Shown here piece by piece: positions 17,878 to 24,521 of a stretch of DNA of 37,621 bases (its first letter is position 1; every line of letters starts with the position of its first letter). The notes below the pieces were generated by a model that was given only the letters and a program-made list of their open reading frames with translations, made no database searches and had not been told where the DNA came from. The position numbers and the translations under genes were made by a program. Source of the DNA: a virus. The DNA lies in the IMG/VR virus record IMGVR_UViG_3300046028_001210, positions 1-37,621 of that record. The stretch is one strand, 5' to 3'.

Positions 17878-18146
17878 TATTTAACCTTACTAGATTTAGT
17901 GCGAGGAAAGCTACGATTATTAGTAGCACTTTGTACACGTAAATTACTACGAGATTTACCACCACCTTTACTCAGTGGCTTCTTGTGATCTACATCCTTA
18001 CCATCACCTTTGGTAACTAAACCCTCTTTAGTTAGGGTTCTACGTGCGCCATTTCTAGCTGCTCTATCTTTCTTTACAGAATCCTTACCATCATACTTCT
18101 CGTATTGTTTCTTATAATCACGCTTACCGTTAGTCATATATGGCAT
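17877..18146 (-). CDS. HNH-like small protein in the packaging operon
   Basis: The 89-residue protein is very basic. Its centre reads GDGKDVDHKKPLSKGGGKSRSNLRVQSATNNRS (about 46-78), which fits a compact HNH fold: DH in the first strand, GG turn, Asn at the second motif position and a later Asn. Many phages carry a small HNH protein beside the terminase, and in some of them it is needed for specific DNA cleavage during packaging. No zinc-binding Cys pairs are present. The gene overlaps both neighbours by 1 nt at TAATG junctions, between terS and the gene preceding terL. Nuclease activity is plausible, not proven. Confidence 0.7.
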   Translation of the reverse strand: MPYMTNGKRDYKKQYEKYDGKDSVKKDRAARNGARRTLTKEGLVTKGDGKDVDHKKPLSKGGGKSRSNLRVQSATNNRSFPRTKSSKVK

Positions 18147-18625
18147 TATTTCTTACCTCCAACAACAATACCTAAACGAGCCATATCACCAGCGATACGA
18201 CCCATAGAAGGGGGTAGTACCACCTCCTCCTTTTTAGGGCGTCCTATGGCCTTTTTAGAGCCTTCTAGGGCATATCCCTTATCAGCAAGCCACTTGGCTG
18301 CTGCTGTTCCACCTTGTTGCTTGGCATGACTACGCATTTGAACAATTGCCTCACTACGAAGTTTAACTTCCAACTCATCTTGCCACTTGTCTACGTGTGG
18401 CTTAATCAAGGCATGTGATCGTACCTCTTGCCAGTGTTCCCAATCACCTAGTAGTGTCATAGCAACACTATACTCAGAGGGGTCACGAGCTTCTAGAAAC
18501 GTTTGTTTCATTTCAGCAAGAGTGTACACAGGTTTAAACTTAACGTCAGGACGAGAGAACTCTTTAAACAATCCTAAGATTACTCGTTTACCACTGCCAT
18601 CTAAAAACTTGGTTCGGTCAACCAT
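18146..18625 (-). CDS. terS: Terminase small subunit
   Basis: This 159-residue protein lies upstream of terL in the packaging block. It contains FKPVYTLAEMKQTFLEARDPSEYSVAMTLLGDWEHWQEV (about 31-69), a pattern I associate with small subunits of marine T7-like phages. A central amphipathic helix follows (ELEVKLRSEAIVQMRSHAKQQGGTAAAKWLADKGYA), with a basic AIGRPKKE stretch (126-133) that could contact DNA. It should form the ring that recognises the packaging start and loads the large subunit. The start overlaps the end of the preceding hypothetical gene by about 25 nt; an ATG is used. Role confident from order and motif resemblance, not from a search. Confidence 0.78.
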   Translation of the reverse strand: MVDRTKFLDGSGKRVILGLFKEFSRPDVKFKPVYTLAEMKQTFLEARDPSEYSVAMTLLGDWEHWQEVRSHALIKPHVDKWQDELEVKLRSEAIVQMRSHAKQQGGTAAAKWLADKGYALEGSKKAIGRPKKEEVVLPPSMGRIAGDMARLGIVVGGKK

Positions 18626-18846
18626 TCTACTCTCCTAATCATACCGCGAGGTATTTGGTTACGTCTTGCTACACAATTGTCAACAATGACTCCATTTGTT
18701 ATAACAATACCTTCTGGGCCGTCATATAAGACAAACCCCACTTGTTTGCACAAAACAGGGATGTATACAAAATCCTCTTCATGTTCTGTCCAAGCTGTTA
18801 CGTCAAGTTCGGTAGCATCTTCCCAAACAACGTAAGCAAGTTTCAT
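18601..18846 (-). CDS. Hypothetical protein upstream of terS
   Basis: The 81-residue protein starts MKLAYVVWEDATELDVTAWTEHEEDF and continues with short strands (VYIPVLCKQVGFVLYDGPEGIVI), suggesting a small SH3- or beta-barrel-like fold. Its end is basic (ARRNQIPRGMIRRVEWL). The ATG overlaps the TGA of the upstream small gene (ATGA), and its C-terminal codons overlap terS. I have seen similar short proteins with this MKLAYVxW start near packaging genes of other phages but know no function. Confidence 0.65.
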   Translation of the reverse strand: MKLAYVVWEDATELDVTAWTEHEEDFVYIPVLCKQVGFVLYDGPEGIVITNGVIVDNCVARRNQIPRGMIRRVEWLTEPSF

Positions 18847-19013
18847 TTTTTATTTGCTTTATTCTTAGCTGTACGCTCACCACGTTTAGGTAGGGGTTTA
18901 CCAGCAGAACGTAGTGCCATAGCAATGGCTTGTTTTTGAGGAACCCCTTGTGCCATTTCCTTTTTAATATTCTTACTAATAGTTTTTTGAGACTTACCTT
19001 TAGATAGCGGCAT
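18843..19013 (-). CDS. Small conserved basic protein (56 aa)
   Basis: An ATG at 19013 opens a 56-codon frame ending in a TGA (18843-18845) that overlaps the next start. The product begins MPLSKGKSQKTISKNIKKEM, then AQGVPQKQAIAMALRSAGK, and ends in a Lys/Arg-rich tail. The pattern of a charged helix followed by G.PQKQA.A.AL..AGK is a recurring small phage family in packaging regions. No function is known to me. High positive charge suggests DNA or RNA contact. The gene sits between the endolysin and the gene before terS. Confidence 0.72.
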   Translation of the reverse strand: MPLSKGKSQKTISKNIKKEMAQGVPQKQAIAMALRSAGKPLPKRGERTAKNKANKK

Positions 19014-19014
19014 A

Positions 19015-19470
19015 TTAAATTCCTTTTAAATAAACAGTTTTACCATTTTGTTTAACAGCGCGTAAGCACTGACATTTTAAATCGTTAGGGTCAAAACTAA
19101 CATGCACCCAACCACTAGAGGGTTGTCCATCTTCATAAAACTCTAAAATAAGTTGTGTAAACTTAAAGTTTTGTTCAATGAACTTTGCTAACATTTTATT
19201 GTCGTAACCAGCAATTTCAATGTCTGCTGCCATACCTAAGCAGTGATCGCTAGTAGGACTACCACCTACAGCTACGTTGACAGCAGGAGAACGATAACCA
19301 CTATTAATAGTAATTGGGCCAAGGCTATTACGAATAGGTTGTAAAACATTCAGTACTAACGCTTGTAAGTTACTAATAATAGTTTCAGTAGGAGTGTTGT
19401 CAATAGAACGGCGAATAGCCACTTCAGACTTACACAACTCATCTACAGTAAAGTTTGCTGACAGTTTCAT
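19015..19470 (-). CDS. Endolysin, M15-type zinc peptidase
   Basis: The 151-residue protein carries the M15 (D-Ala-D-Ala carboxypeptidase-like, M15_3) zinc site: SDHCLGMAADIE (H76 and D83) and SGWVHVSF (H123). NFTVDELCKSEVA near the start and LGPITINSGYRSPAVN (51-66) match other conserved blocks of the family. It should cut peptidoglycan cross-links at the end of infection. The full length equals that of compact phage M15 endolysins. No signal peptide is visible, so it depends on a holin, and the neighbouring gene (start overlap with its stop at 19467-19470) encodes a membrane protein of the holin type. High confidence. Confidence 0.88.
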   Translation of the reverse strand: MKLSANFTVDELCKSEVAIRRSIDNTPTETIISNLQALVLNVLQPIRNSLGPITINSGYRSPAVNVAVGGSPTSDHCLGMAADIEIAGYDNKMLAKFIEQNFKFTQLILEFYEDGQPSSGWVHVSFDPNDLKCQCLRAVKQNGKTVYLKGI

Positions 19471-19877
19471 TTGTTATTCTTCATTTCAATAATCTTTTCT
19501 AAAGTACGACCACCAAAGTAGGCAGACATAATGAGCATTCCCCATTGACCTAGAAGTTGTACATAACTTTCTTTGGCGTCATAACCAAAGGCACTCATAA
19601 GTGCAAATAAAAAGTATCCGGCAAAAATAGCAACCAGTGACATTGGCCGAATATTTTTAGACAACCAACTATCGCTATTCATATCAGCGTCCCAACGACC
19701 ACTGACATTTGTTTGTTCTGTTTTGTAAAGCTCTGTATCGTTAGCCATTTTAGCTAACTCACCATCTTGTGCCATCTTAGCTAAGTCAAGTTGTGCTTTA
19801 GCTTTAGCTTCAGGGTCTGGAATGAGTTTGTCGATGAGTTTACCACCAACTTCTAATAGTGCAGTTAAAGGAAACAT
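19467..19877 (-). CDS. Holin-like membrane protein (3TM/GTA-holin type)
   Basis: The 136-residue protein begins with a short amphipathic segment (MFPLTALLEVGGKLIDKLIPDPEAKAKAQ), then a helical soluble part with a KTEQTNVSGRWDADMNSDSWLSKNIRP block (about 52-78). That WxADMxSDSWLSKNIRP pattern is characteristic of the holin_3TM/GTA-holin family. Two hydrophobic segments follow (MSLVAIFAGYFLFALMSAFGY, about 78-98, and LLGQWGMLIMSAYFGG, about 108-123). It should form membrane lesions that release the endolysin, whose gene overlaps its stop. The lysine/asparagine-rich C-terminus is probably cytoplasmic. Confidence good for family, moderate for being the main holin because two other membrane proteins lie upstream. 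Confidence 0.8.
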   Translation of the reverse strand: MFPLTALLEVGGKLIDKLIPDPEAKAKAQLDLAKMAQDGELAKMANDTELYKTEQTNVSGRWDADMNSDSWLSKNIRPMSLVAIFAGYFLFALMSAFGYDAKESYVQLLGQWGMLIMSAYFGGRTLEKIIEMKNNK

Positions 19878-19880
19878 ATG

Positions 19881-20381
19881 TTACTTATTAATAGCGCAGT
19901 TTCCTGCACATTGTTCAAGGGCTTCGTACACAAACCAACCTGTAGCGCCAAGCACTACAACAACAGTGAGTATCAACAAAAACAAAGTGATGGCTTCATC
20001 AACTTCTTTATCGTGTCTCTTCTTAGCTTCTTTCTCTCTACGTGCATTATGTGCAGCTTCTTTATCAATAGATGCAGCACGAGCAATGATTTTAGCCCAT
20101 ACATCCATTTTATTACTTTGGAAGAACAACATCTTAATTTCTTCTTCAAAAGCTCTAGCTTGTTCAATCGCAAGTTCTAGTTCAATAGCTTTACCCATTG
20201 AACTGCCTTTGAAGCCAGATGTTTTAGATTGACTAACAACAGCAATGGCATCTGCCTTAGCTGAGAAGAACTTACCAAGAACAGGGCCAAGACTTTCAAC
20301 ATCCTTCACCGTTTGGGCAGCAGTCTTCACCAGCTTCACGGCTGTCTGTATTGCTGCTAACGCCATGAAGGGGTCAATCAT
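19881..20381 (-). CDS. Helical protein with C-terminal membrane anchor (lysis region)
   Basis: The 166-residue protein has a long helical part, including an acidic/basic coiled stretch (ELELAIEQARAFEEEIKMLFFQ and IDKEAAHNARREKEAKKRHDKEV). One strong transmembrane segment (ITLFLLILTVVVVLGATGWFVYEAL, about 130-155) follows, with a short tail containing two Cys. The opening MIDPFMALAAIQTAVKLVK resembles a family I remember from marine podoviruses, placed next to lysis or capsid genes and still uncharacterised. The start overlaps the stop of a 39-codon gene (ATGA). It could be a spanin-like or holin-regulating protein, but the orientation (long N-terminal domain, C-terminal anchor) is opposite to a classical i-spanin. 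Function unresolved. Confidence 0.65.
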   Translation of the reverse strand: MIDPFMALAAIQTAVKLVKTAAQTVKDVESLGPVLGKFFSAKADAIAVVSQSKTSGFKGSSMGKAIELELAIEQARAFEEEIKMLFFQSNKMDVWAKIIARAASIDKEAAHNARREKEAKKRHDKEVDEAITLFLLILTVVVVLGATGWFVYEALEQCAGNCAINK

Positions 20382-20497
20382 TTATTATCCTTAGTTACCC
20401 AAGTAAGACACCACACTTGTTTCCTATCAGAAGACCAACTCCACCTTTTACATACAGGAGCAGGAGCAACGTAAGCAGGAGGAGGAAGAGCATCCAT
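20378..20497 (-). CDS. 39-residue Pro/Trp/Cys-rich lysis-region peptide
   Basis: A 40-codon frame starts with ATG at 20497, overlapping the upstream stop (TAATG), and ends with TGA (20378-20380) overlapping the next start (ATGA). The peptide starts MDALPPPAYVAPAPVCKRW and ends in a Trp-rich, positively charged region with a second Cys (VWCLTWVTKDNK). The double coupling argues it is translated. A Pro-rich stretch recalls Rz1-type spanins, yet no lipobox or signal sequence is present, so I leave the function open. Confidence 0.6.
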   Translation of the reverse strand: MDALPPPAYVAPAPVCKRWSWSSDRKQVWCLTWVTKDNK

Positions 20498-20727
20498 TAG
20501 TGGCTCTTGAAATCTTGTACAAAGATACCAATAGCTGCTAGTAGTCCACCAATCCACAGGAGGGGCTTCACTAGCTTGCTAATGGTTTCTAGCACTGTGA
20601 AGGCTCCCTGAGCCGCGTCAAAGGCTTTAACAACCCCGTCTGTGCTAGTAGATAGATTATCCACCTTGCTTTCAACAGCAACTAGCCTGTCGTAGATTTC
20701 TCTGTGCGTTACATCGTGGTCGCTCAT
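20497..20727 (-). CDS. Single-pass membrane protein, possible XhlA-like holin partner
   Basis: The 76-residue protein has an N-terminal amphipathic coiled coil (HREIYDRLVAVESKVDNLSTSTDGVVKAFDAA, about 8-40). One transmembrane helix follows near the C-terminus (LVKPLLWIGGLLAAIGIFVQDF, about 51-72) with a short basic end. This coil-then-anchor layout is that of XhlA/hemolysin-type lysis accessory proteins. It opens the lysis cassette, upstream of the 39-residue peptide, a second membrane protein, the GTA-type holin and the endolysin. The start ATG lies just downstream of the HNH gene. Assignment to lysis is from architecture and position. Confidence 0.65.
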   Translation of the reverse strand: MSDHDVTHREIYDRLVAVESKVDNLSTSTDGVVKAFDAAQGAFTVLETISKLVKPLLWIGGLLAAIGIFVQDFKSH

Positions 20728-20736
20728 GGAGATTCC

Positions 20737-21306
20737 TCAGCAGGTTTCAAGTTGTTTAAGTTGACGAACTTTAGCCCACTGAGCCAAAGACGCTTGTCTA
20801 ATCTTTTCGCGTGTTTCATTTGACCAAATCCTTTTCTTTCCTGCTTCAGAAATCTTTGCTTTTGTTTCTTCAGATAGTTTCTTACCTGTTAACGCAGCAG
20901 ATACAAGGGGATTCTTTTTACCTTTAAAATGAGCAGATAGTTTTGCTCTTTTTTCAACGGAACATTCTCTCCCTTTATTAATACCTTTTAAAGATATCCT
21001 ATAAGTTGCCACTAATTCAGAATACTCTCTAGAACAATATCTTTTAACTGTTGCCATTCTATGCCAAGCACAAGCCATGCTTAATTTATACTTACCCTCA
21101 GTACATTTAAATAAAAGCAAATGACATAAAAAATGTTCTTTAGGTGTAAGTAAAATAAGATTTTCTTTTTTGTTAGTGCCGCCCATACTTTTGGGAAGAA
21201 TGTGGTGACTATCAAATTGACCATTTCCTGTTTTACTTCTTTTCTCCATCCGTGCTTTTTCAATAATAGCTAAATACCAACGATAATATTTATTATGAAG
21301 AAACAT
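20737..21306 (-). CDS. Free-standing HNH homing endonuclease with NUMOD repeats
   Basis: The 189-residue protein has an HNH core: GQFDSHHILPKSMGGTNKKENL (H34/H35, N49) and TPKEHFLCHLLL (H58, H62). In the C-terminal third, FKGKKNPLVSAALTGKKLSEETKAKISEAGKKR and WSNETREKIRQAS (about 128-175) are NUMOD3-like DNA-binding repeats typical of phage-borne homing endonucleases. The gene sits between the tail fibre block and the lysis cassette. Its ATG overlaps the end of the small tail gene at 21293-21460 by 14 nt. Its DNA is markedly more AT-rich than the fibre genes just upstream, supporting independent entry. It probably cuts related phages that lack the insertion. No intron structure was seen. Confidence 0.85.
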   Translation of the reverse strand: MFLHNKYYRWYLAIIEKARMEKRSKTGNGQFDSHHILPKSMGGTNKKENLILLTPKEHFLCHLLLFKCTEGKYKLSMACAWHRMATVKRYCSREYSELVATYRISLKGINKGRECSVEKRAKLSAHFKGKKNPLVSAALTGKKLSEETKAKISEAGKKRIWSNETREKIRQASLAQWAKVRQLKQLETC

Positions 21307-21460
21307 CGGCAGGTTCCGGAATCCCGCCCTCGGCCAGCCAGAGAAGGTAGGCTTGGTAGTCGGTGTTGGCTGGGTCGAATGGGATACTTATTTGCTTACC
21401 GATAATAGTAATGGCGCAAATTTCCCCTCTTTCATTTGCTTGCAGTTTGTATTCAACCAT
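21293..21460 (-). CDS. Small tail-fibre-associated protein (55 aa)
   Basis: An ATG at 21460, 2 nt after the upstream fibre stop, opens a 55-codon frame ending in TAA at 21293-21295. The product reads MVEYKLQANERGEICAITI, then IPFDPANTDYQAYLLWLAEGG and ends PEPADVSS. The DYQxYLxWLAEGGxPEPAD pattern is common in short proteins at the end of tail-fibre modules, where they are annotated as assembly or chaperone-like proteins. That function is inferred. The gene is G+C-rich like the fibre genes, unlike the HNH gene overlapping its end. Confidence 0.7.
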   Translation of the reverse strand: MVEYKLQANERGEICAITIIGKQISIPFDPANTDYQAYLLWLAEGGIPEPADVSS

Positions 21461-21462
21461 GT

Positions 21463-22266
21463 TTATAGCTCCGAACTAAAAATTAAACGACCTGCTGTAT
21501 TGTTATTAGAGTCTAGTTTTACTGGGCGATAAGTGGTCAATCCTGAGGACGTAACTGAAAGGGATGCTCCTGTTGATGTAACGTCTTCAATACTTCCACT
21601 AATAGCAGTCACGTTATACCCTGCTTGCCCATCATCTAGTCGCGGAGTTCCAACATAAGAAATAGTTGGAGATGATCGCATAGGGACTGGGACGGGCACT
21701 CTTATAGTGGCATTAATAGTTGAATTGCATTGACCAAGGTTTCCACCATAAGAAGAAAAAGCAGAACTTCCACCCCACTGAACGTAATACCGCTGACAAA
21801 GCGCCAACTCAGTGCCATAAGGCCGGTAGTCAAACGCCGTGGCTGTGCTGCCTTTTTCAAGCTGCACCAGTGAGAGCGTGCCGGTGTTGAACTCGATGGT
21901 CATGTTCGTGCCGCCAGTGGCTGTACCAGTGACACCAGACGCAGAAAAAGAACCGCCGTTAATCTTGCCTTGCGCCGTGCCTGAGAACGACAGCGTGTAA
22001 GTGCCAGACTGTAGGTTCAAACCTTCAACAACCTGCACCAGCGAACCGGCTGAAATCGTCAGGGTAGTGACATTTGCAACAGTTGCAAAGGTGTATGTGC
22101 AACCAGACGCGCCGCCCTTCCAGCGATCATGCCCGTAAGCGCCAGCAGCCAGCGTCACAGTGCCAGAAACACCGCGCTGGTTTACATTGAAGTTGCCATC
22201 AATGATGACGTTCTTTGTACCAATAGCACCGCCATTGATTGTGGAAATTACAAGATCACCTGCCAT
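21463..22266 (-). CDS. Tail fibre protein with carbohydrate-binding-like beta domain
   Basis: The 267-residue protein starts MAGDLVISTINGGAIGTKNVIIDGNFNVNQRGV, a recurrent start of phage fibre tips. It continues with beta-rich segments (YGHDRWKGGASGCTYTFA, LNLQSGTYTLSFSGTAQGKING) and the block VQLEKGSTATAFDYRPYGTELALCQRYYVQWGG (about 150-185). This XXLEKGxxATxFexRPxxxELALCQRYY signature is common in receptor-binding tail proteins. The C-terminal 80 residues are Ser/Thr-rich beta strands, likely the variable tip. The start overlaps the stop of the fibre/HNH fusion gene at TAATG. It is probably the outermost fibre subunit that contacts the host surface. Confidence 0.8.
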   Translation of the reverse strand: MAGDLVISTINGGAIGTKNVIIDGNFNVNQRGVSGTVTLAAGAYGHDRWKGGASGCTYTFATVANVTTLTISAGSLVQVVEGLNLQSGTYTLSFSGTAQGKINGGSFSASGVTGTATGGTNMTIEFNTGTLSLVQLEKGSTATAFDYRPYGTELALCQRYYVQWGGSSAFSSYGGNLGQCNSTINATIRVPVPVPMRSSPTISYVGTPRLDDGQAGYNVTAISGSIEDVTSTGASLSVTSSGLTTYRPVKLDSNNNTAGRLIFSSEL

Positions 22267-22832
22267 TACATTGCCCCTTTAAGTCCGTGATTGGCAAACG
22301 TGCCGTGGTACTTCTCACGCGCCATCGTTGCAACCAAATCAGCCAAGTCCAAGTCATCAAAAAACTTGGACACAACTCGCTTGCCTTTAACTGATACCTG
22401 TACAAACCACTTCTTGTTTTGTTTGCTCCAACAAACATTCTTGATTCCGAGCTTGTTGTTACTTTGAGCGCCTTTGTTCAAGCAGTTCAATGCGTTTGTG
22501 GCTGGCCTGAGATTTTCAATTACATTGTTTTTGCGGTTGCCATCAATGTGGTCAACCTGCTCCGGCAAGTAGCCGTGGTGCATACAGAAAATCACACGAT
22601 GAGCGCAATGCGAAACACCGTCCACCGTAACGGAGCCATAAGTGTTTGTAGATTGGCAGCCAGCAACCTTGCCAGCTTGAGCAACATTGCTCAGCGTTAC
22701 TTTCCAGTGCAGCACACCATCACGCAGCTCAAGCACTTCGTTGAATCGCTTCGACAAGCCTGTAGCCGCAGTGGCTTGCACGCTGTTGTCGGGGAAGGTG
22801 ACGCCACCTGTTCCGCTGATTGATACGGTCAT
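22266..22832 (-). CDS. Fibre-leader/HNH/AP2 fusion protein
   Basis: Residues 1-25 (MTVSISGTGGVTFPDNSVQAT...) are the standard N-terminus of tail fibre proteins. From about residue 30 the protein becomes an HNH endonuclease: HCAHRVIFCMHHGYLP (75-90), VDHIDGNRKNN (93-103, catalytic H95) and ENLRPATNALNCLN (106-119, N107). An AP2-like DNA-binding domain follows (GIKNVCWSKQNKKWFVQV ... FFDDLDLADLVATMAREKYHG, about 129-177). The frame is intact through the junction, so the endonuclease seems to have inserted in frame after the fibre leader. Neighbours on both sides are fibre genes joined by ATGA and TAATG overlaps. Either the leader merely supplies expression, or the fusion is tethered to virions. 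The fibre part alone is too short to trimerise. Confidence 0.85.
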   Translation of the reverse strand: MTVSISGTGGVTFPDNSVQATAATGLSKRFNEVLELRDGVLHWKVTLSNVAQAGKVAGCQSTNTYGSVTVDGVSHCAHRVIFCMHHGYLPEQVDHIDGNRKNNVIENLRPATNALNCLNKGAQSNNKLGIKNVCWSKQNKKWFVQVSVKGKRVVSKFFDDLDLADLVATMAREKYHGTFANHGLKGAM

Positions 22833-22990
22833 GCCAGTTGCTCCTCAGTTGGTCGTGCAAGCGTTGGGTGTTCCCAAGCTGCGATGTAGTCACCCTTGCC
22901 GTCAGAATCGTTCTGCAAGCGGATGGTGGTGGTGAAGTCGCTGTCGGTAAGCTCTGGGTACAGCGCTTTGATTTTGTCGTAGAGGGTCAT
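22829..22990 (-). CDS. XkdW-like small tail protein (53 aa)
   Basis: An ATG at 22990 overlapping the upstream TGA opens 53 codons, ending in a TGA (22829-22831) that overlaps the next ATG. The product starts MTLYDKIKALYPELTDSDF, continues TTTIRLQNDSDGKGDYIAAW and ends EHPTLARPTEEQLA. The YDKIKxLYPxLTDxDF and WxHPxLxRPTxEQL pattern matches XkdW-like phage tail proteins, which sit in fibre modules with no proven role. Overlaps at both ends indicate coupled translation. Confidence 0.8.
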   Translation of the reverse strand: MTLYDKIKALYPELTDSDFTTTIRLQNDSDGKGDYIAAWEHPTLARPTEEQLA

Positions 22991-23553
22991 GTTGCGCTCC
23001 TTACCATTGCGCCTGTAAATTTTACTGTTGATGCCGCTGAACCAATATTCATGGCAGAAACAGTAGTTTGAAAACCATAAACTTCAACATAATCAGTTGA
23101 ACCATTAAAATAAATAATTCCTGAAGCGTTGGCAAATGTAGTGTTGGTTGCGTTTAGTATAGAAAGCGAGCCATCTAAAAATCTTGATCCATTTTTATAA
23201 AAAGTAACTATGCTAATGCCTGTTGCTGTGTTTGCGCTATATGATATAGTGGCATTTAATTGATAATAACCAGCAACAGTTGGCGTAAAACGGCTAGAGG
23301 CAAAATTACTATTTGTATCAAAATCTTCTGTATCATAAGTAATTTTAGTAAATGTTGATGCCGCTGCACTAACTAATGCCGTAGATGAAACACTAAACGC
23401 TGGCCCGTTCACAGGCACACCAGCCGTAACCGTGGTCAGCACAGTGCCATTGGAGTCGGGCAGGTTGATGGTGCGGTTTGTGTTCGTGACAGGGGCCACC
23501 AGCGATACCACGCCAGTGCCCGTAGCCGAAGCCGTTACTGCAATCGAACTCAT
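22987..23553 (-). CDS. Tail fibre protein with C1q/TNF-like tip
   Basis: The 188-residue protein has a short leader (MSSIAVTASATGTGVVSLVAP, then TNRTINLPDSNGTVLTT) typical of fibre connectors. A C1q-like jelly-roll follows from about residue 55: AFSVSSTALVSAAASTFTKITYDTEDFDTNSNF, RFTPTVAGYYQLNATISYS, FYKNGSRFLDGS and STDYVEVYGFQTT. Trimeric C1q folds occur at tips of several phage fibres and bind surface glycans or proteins. Both ends overlap neighbouring fibre genes by ATGA. Role in host recognition is likely, receptor unknown. Confidence 0.8.
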   Translation of the reverse strand: MSSIAVTASATGTGVVSLVAPVTNTNRTINLPDSNGTVLTTVTAGVPVNGPAFSVSSTALVSAAASTFTKITYDTEDFDTNSNFASSRFTPTVAGYYQLNATISYSANTATGISIVTFYKNGSRFLDGSLSILNATNTTFANASGIIYFNGSTDYVEVYGFQTTVSAMNIGSAASTVKFTGAMVRSAT

Positions 23554-24521
23554 GCTGCTGCTCCTTCAAGGGCTGTGATGCGGGTTGTCAAGGAAGCAAT
23601 GCTAGCTTGCTGTACTGTGATGATGGCTTGCTGCTCTTGGATTGCTGCTGTCAGCGTAGCCACCAAGAAACTGGTGTCGATGCCTTGGTAGACAGGGCGT
23701 GTAGCCTCGTTGCCGTCTTCGTCTGTGTAGGTTTCTACAGCGTCTTTCTCGCCAGCAACGCAGTCAGGAACAACCGACTGCAATTCGTGAGCGATAAAGC
23801 CCTGACCGCTAGAGCCGTCCACCTTCCAGCTATAGGTCACAGGATTAAGAGCCTGAACCTTTGCAAGAGCGCCCAACATGGGCTGGACATTCTCTTTAAG
23901 TCGGTAGTCAGATGATGTGAGATAGGAAGTGCTTGTGCCATTGATCTGAATACGACCAACCTGACCATTGCCATTTTCAAGAGAAACAATGTTTACAGCG
24001 CCTGCTCCCAAATTAAAACAAGTAAGCGCTGCCTGTCCTCCATTTGCAGTACGGATTACTACACGGCCATTAGACCCAGCACCGCTTGGGTCAGCAAAAG
24101 TAGTCCCCACCAGCAAGTTGCCGCTGGAGTCGAGGGTCATGCGAGAAGCAAAAGTTATCGCTGCACCCGCCGTACCTGACGGTGCGTTTTGCCAATTGAA
24201 CGAACCATCTGTATCTTGGTAAAACCGACTTGCACTAAACCCTGTTGCAATATATTTATATCCGCTGTTGTAGTACGCATTTGCAAAAAGATATAAATCT
24301 GAACCACTTGAAGCTAGTGTTGCATTTTTATTCTGTAATGCTTTGAATACGCCATCCCAAGAACTAGGAACAACACCAACCCCAACATTCCCGCTGGCAT
24401 CCTTGTACACCTGCCCAGAGCCGATGTTGATAACACCCGTGCTGCCGGTCAATGTGCCGATGTAGGAGAGGTTAGTAGCATCATTGACGATGCCGCTTGT
24501 ACCATTTAACGTAATTGTCAT
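23550..24521 (-). CDS. Tail fibre protein with S74 self-cleaving chaperone
   Basis: I choose the ATG at 24521 (MTITLNGTSGIVND), which overlaps the upstream TGA, giving 323 residues; a frame 12 nt longer is open. The middle has fibre repeats (MTLDSSGNLLVGTT). From about residue 198 comes the intramolecular chaperone: SSDYRLKENV with a Ser/Lys pair (S204, K209) at the expected auto-cleavage site, then LNPVTYSWKVDGSSGQGFIAHELQSVVPD and a C-terminal coiled coil (ITVQQASIASLTTRITALEG). In endosialidase and similar tail spikes this domain drives trimer folding and then cuts itself off. The gene is G+C-rich and sits within the coupled fibre cassette. Confidence 0.85.
   Translation of the reverse strand: MTITLNGTSGIVNDATNLSYIGTLTGSTGVINIGSGQVYKDASGNVGVGVVPSSWDGVFKALQNKNATLASSGSDLYLFANAYYNSGYKYIATGFSASRFYQDTDGSFNWQNAPSGTAGAAITFASRMTLDSSGNLLVGTTFADPSGAGSNGRVVIRTANGGQAALTCFNLGAGAVNIVSLENGNGQVGRIQINGTSTSYLTSSDYRLKENVQPMLGALAKVQALNPVTYSWKVDGSSGQGFIAHELQSVVPDCVAGEKDAVETYTDEDGNEATRPVYQGIDTSFLVATLTAAIQEQQAIITVQQASIASLTTRITALEGAAA

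Noticed and set aside
20737-21306. Group I intron carrying the HNH gene
   Set aside because: The flanking genes are complete on both sides, so no interrupted exon is visible. The gene looks free-standing.
22419-22823. 134-codon plus-strand frame in the fibre/HNH gene
   Set aside because: Antisense to a gene with intact HNH and AP2 motifs; no ribosome site.
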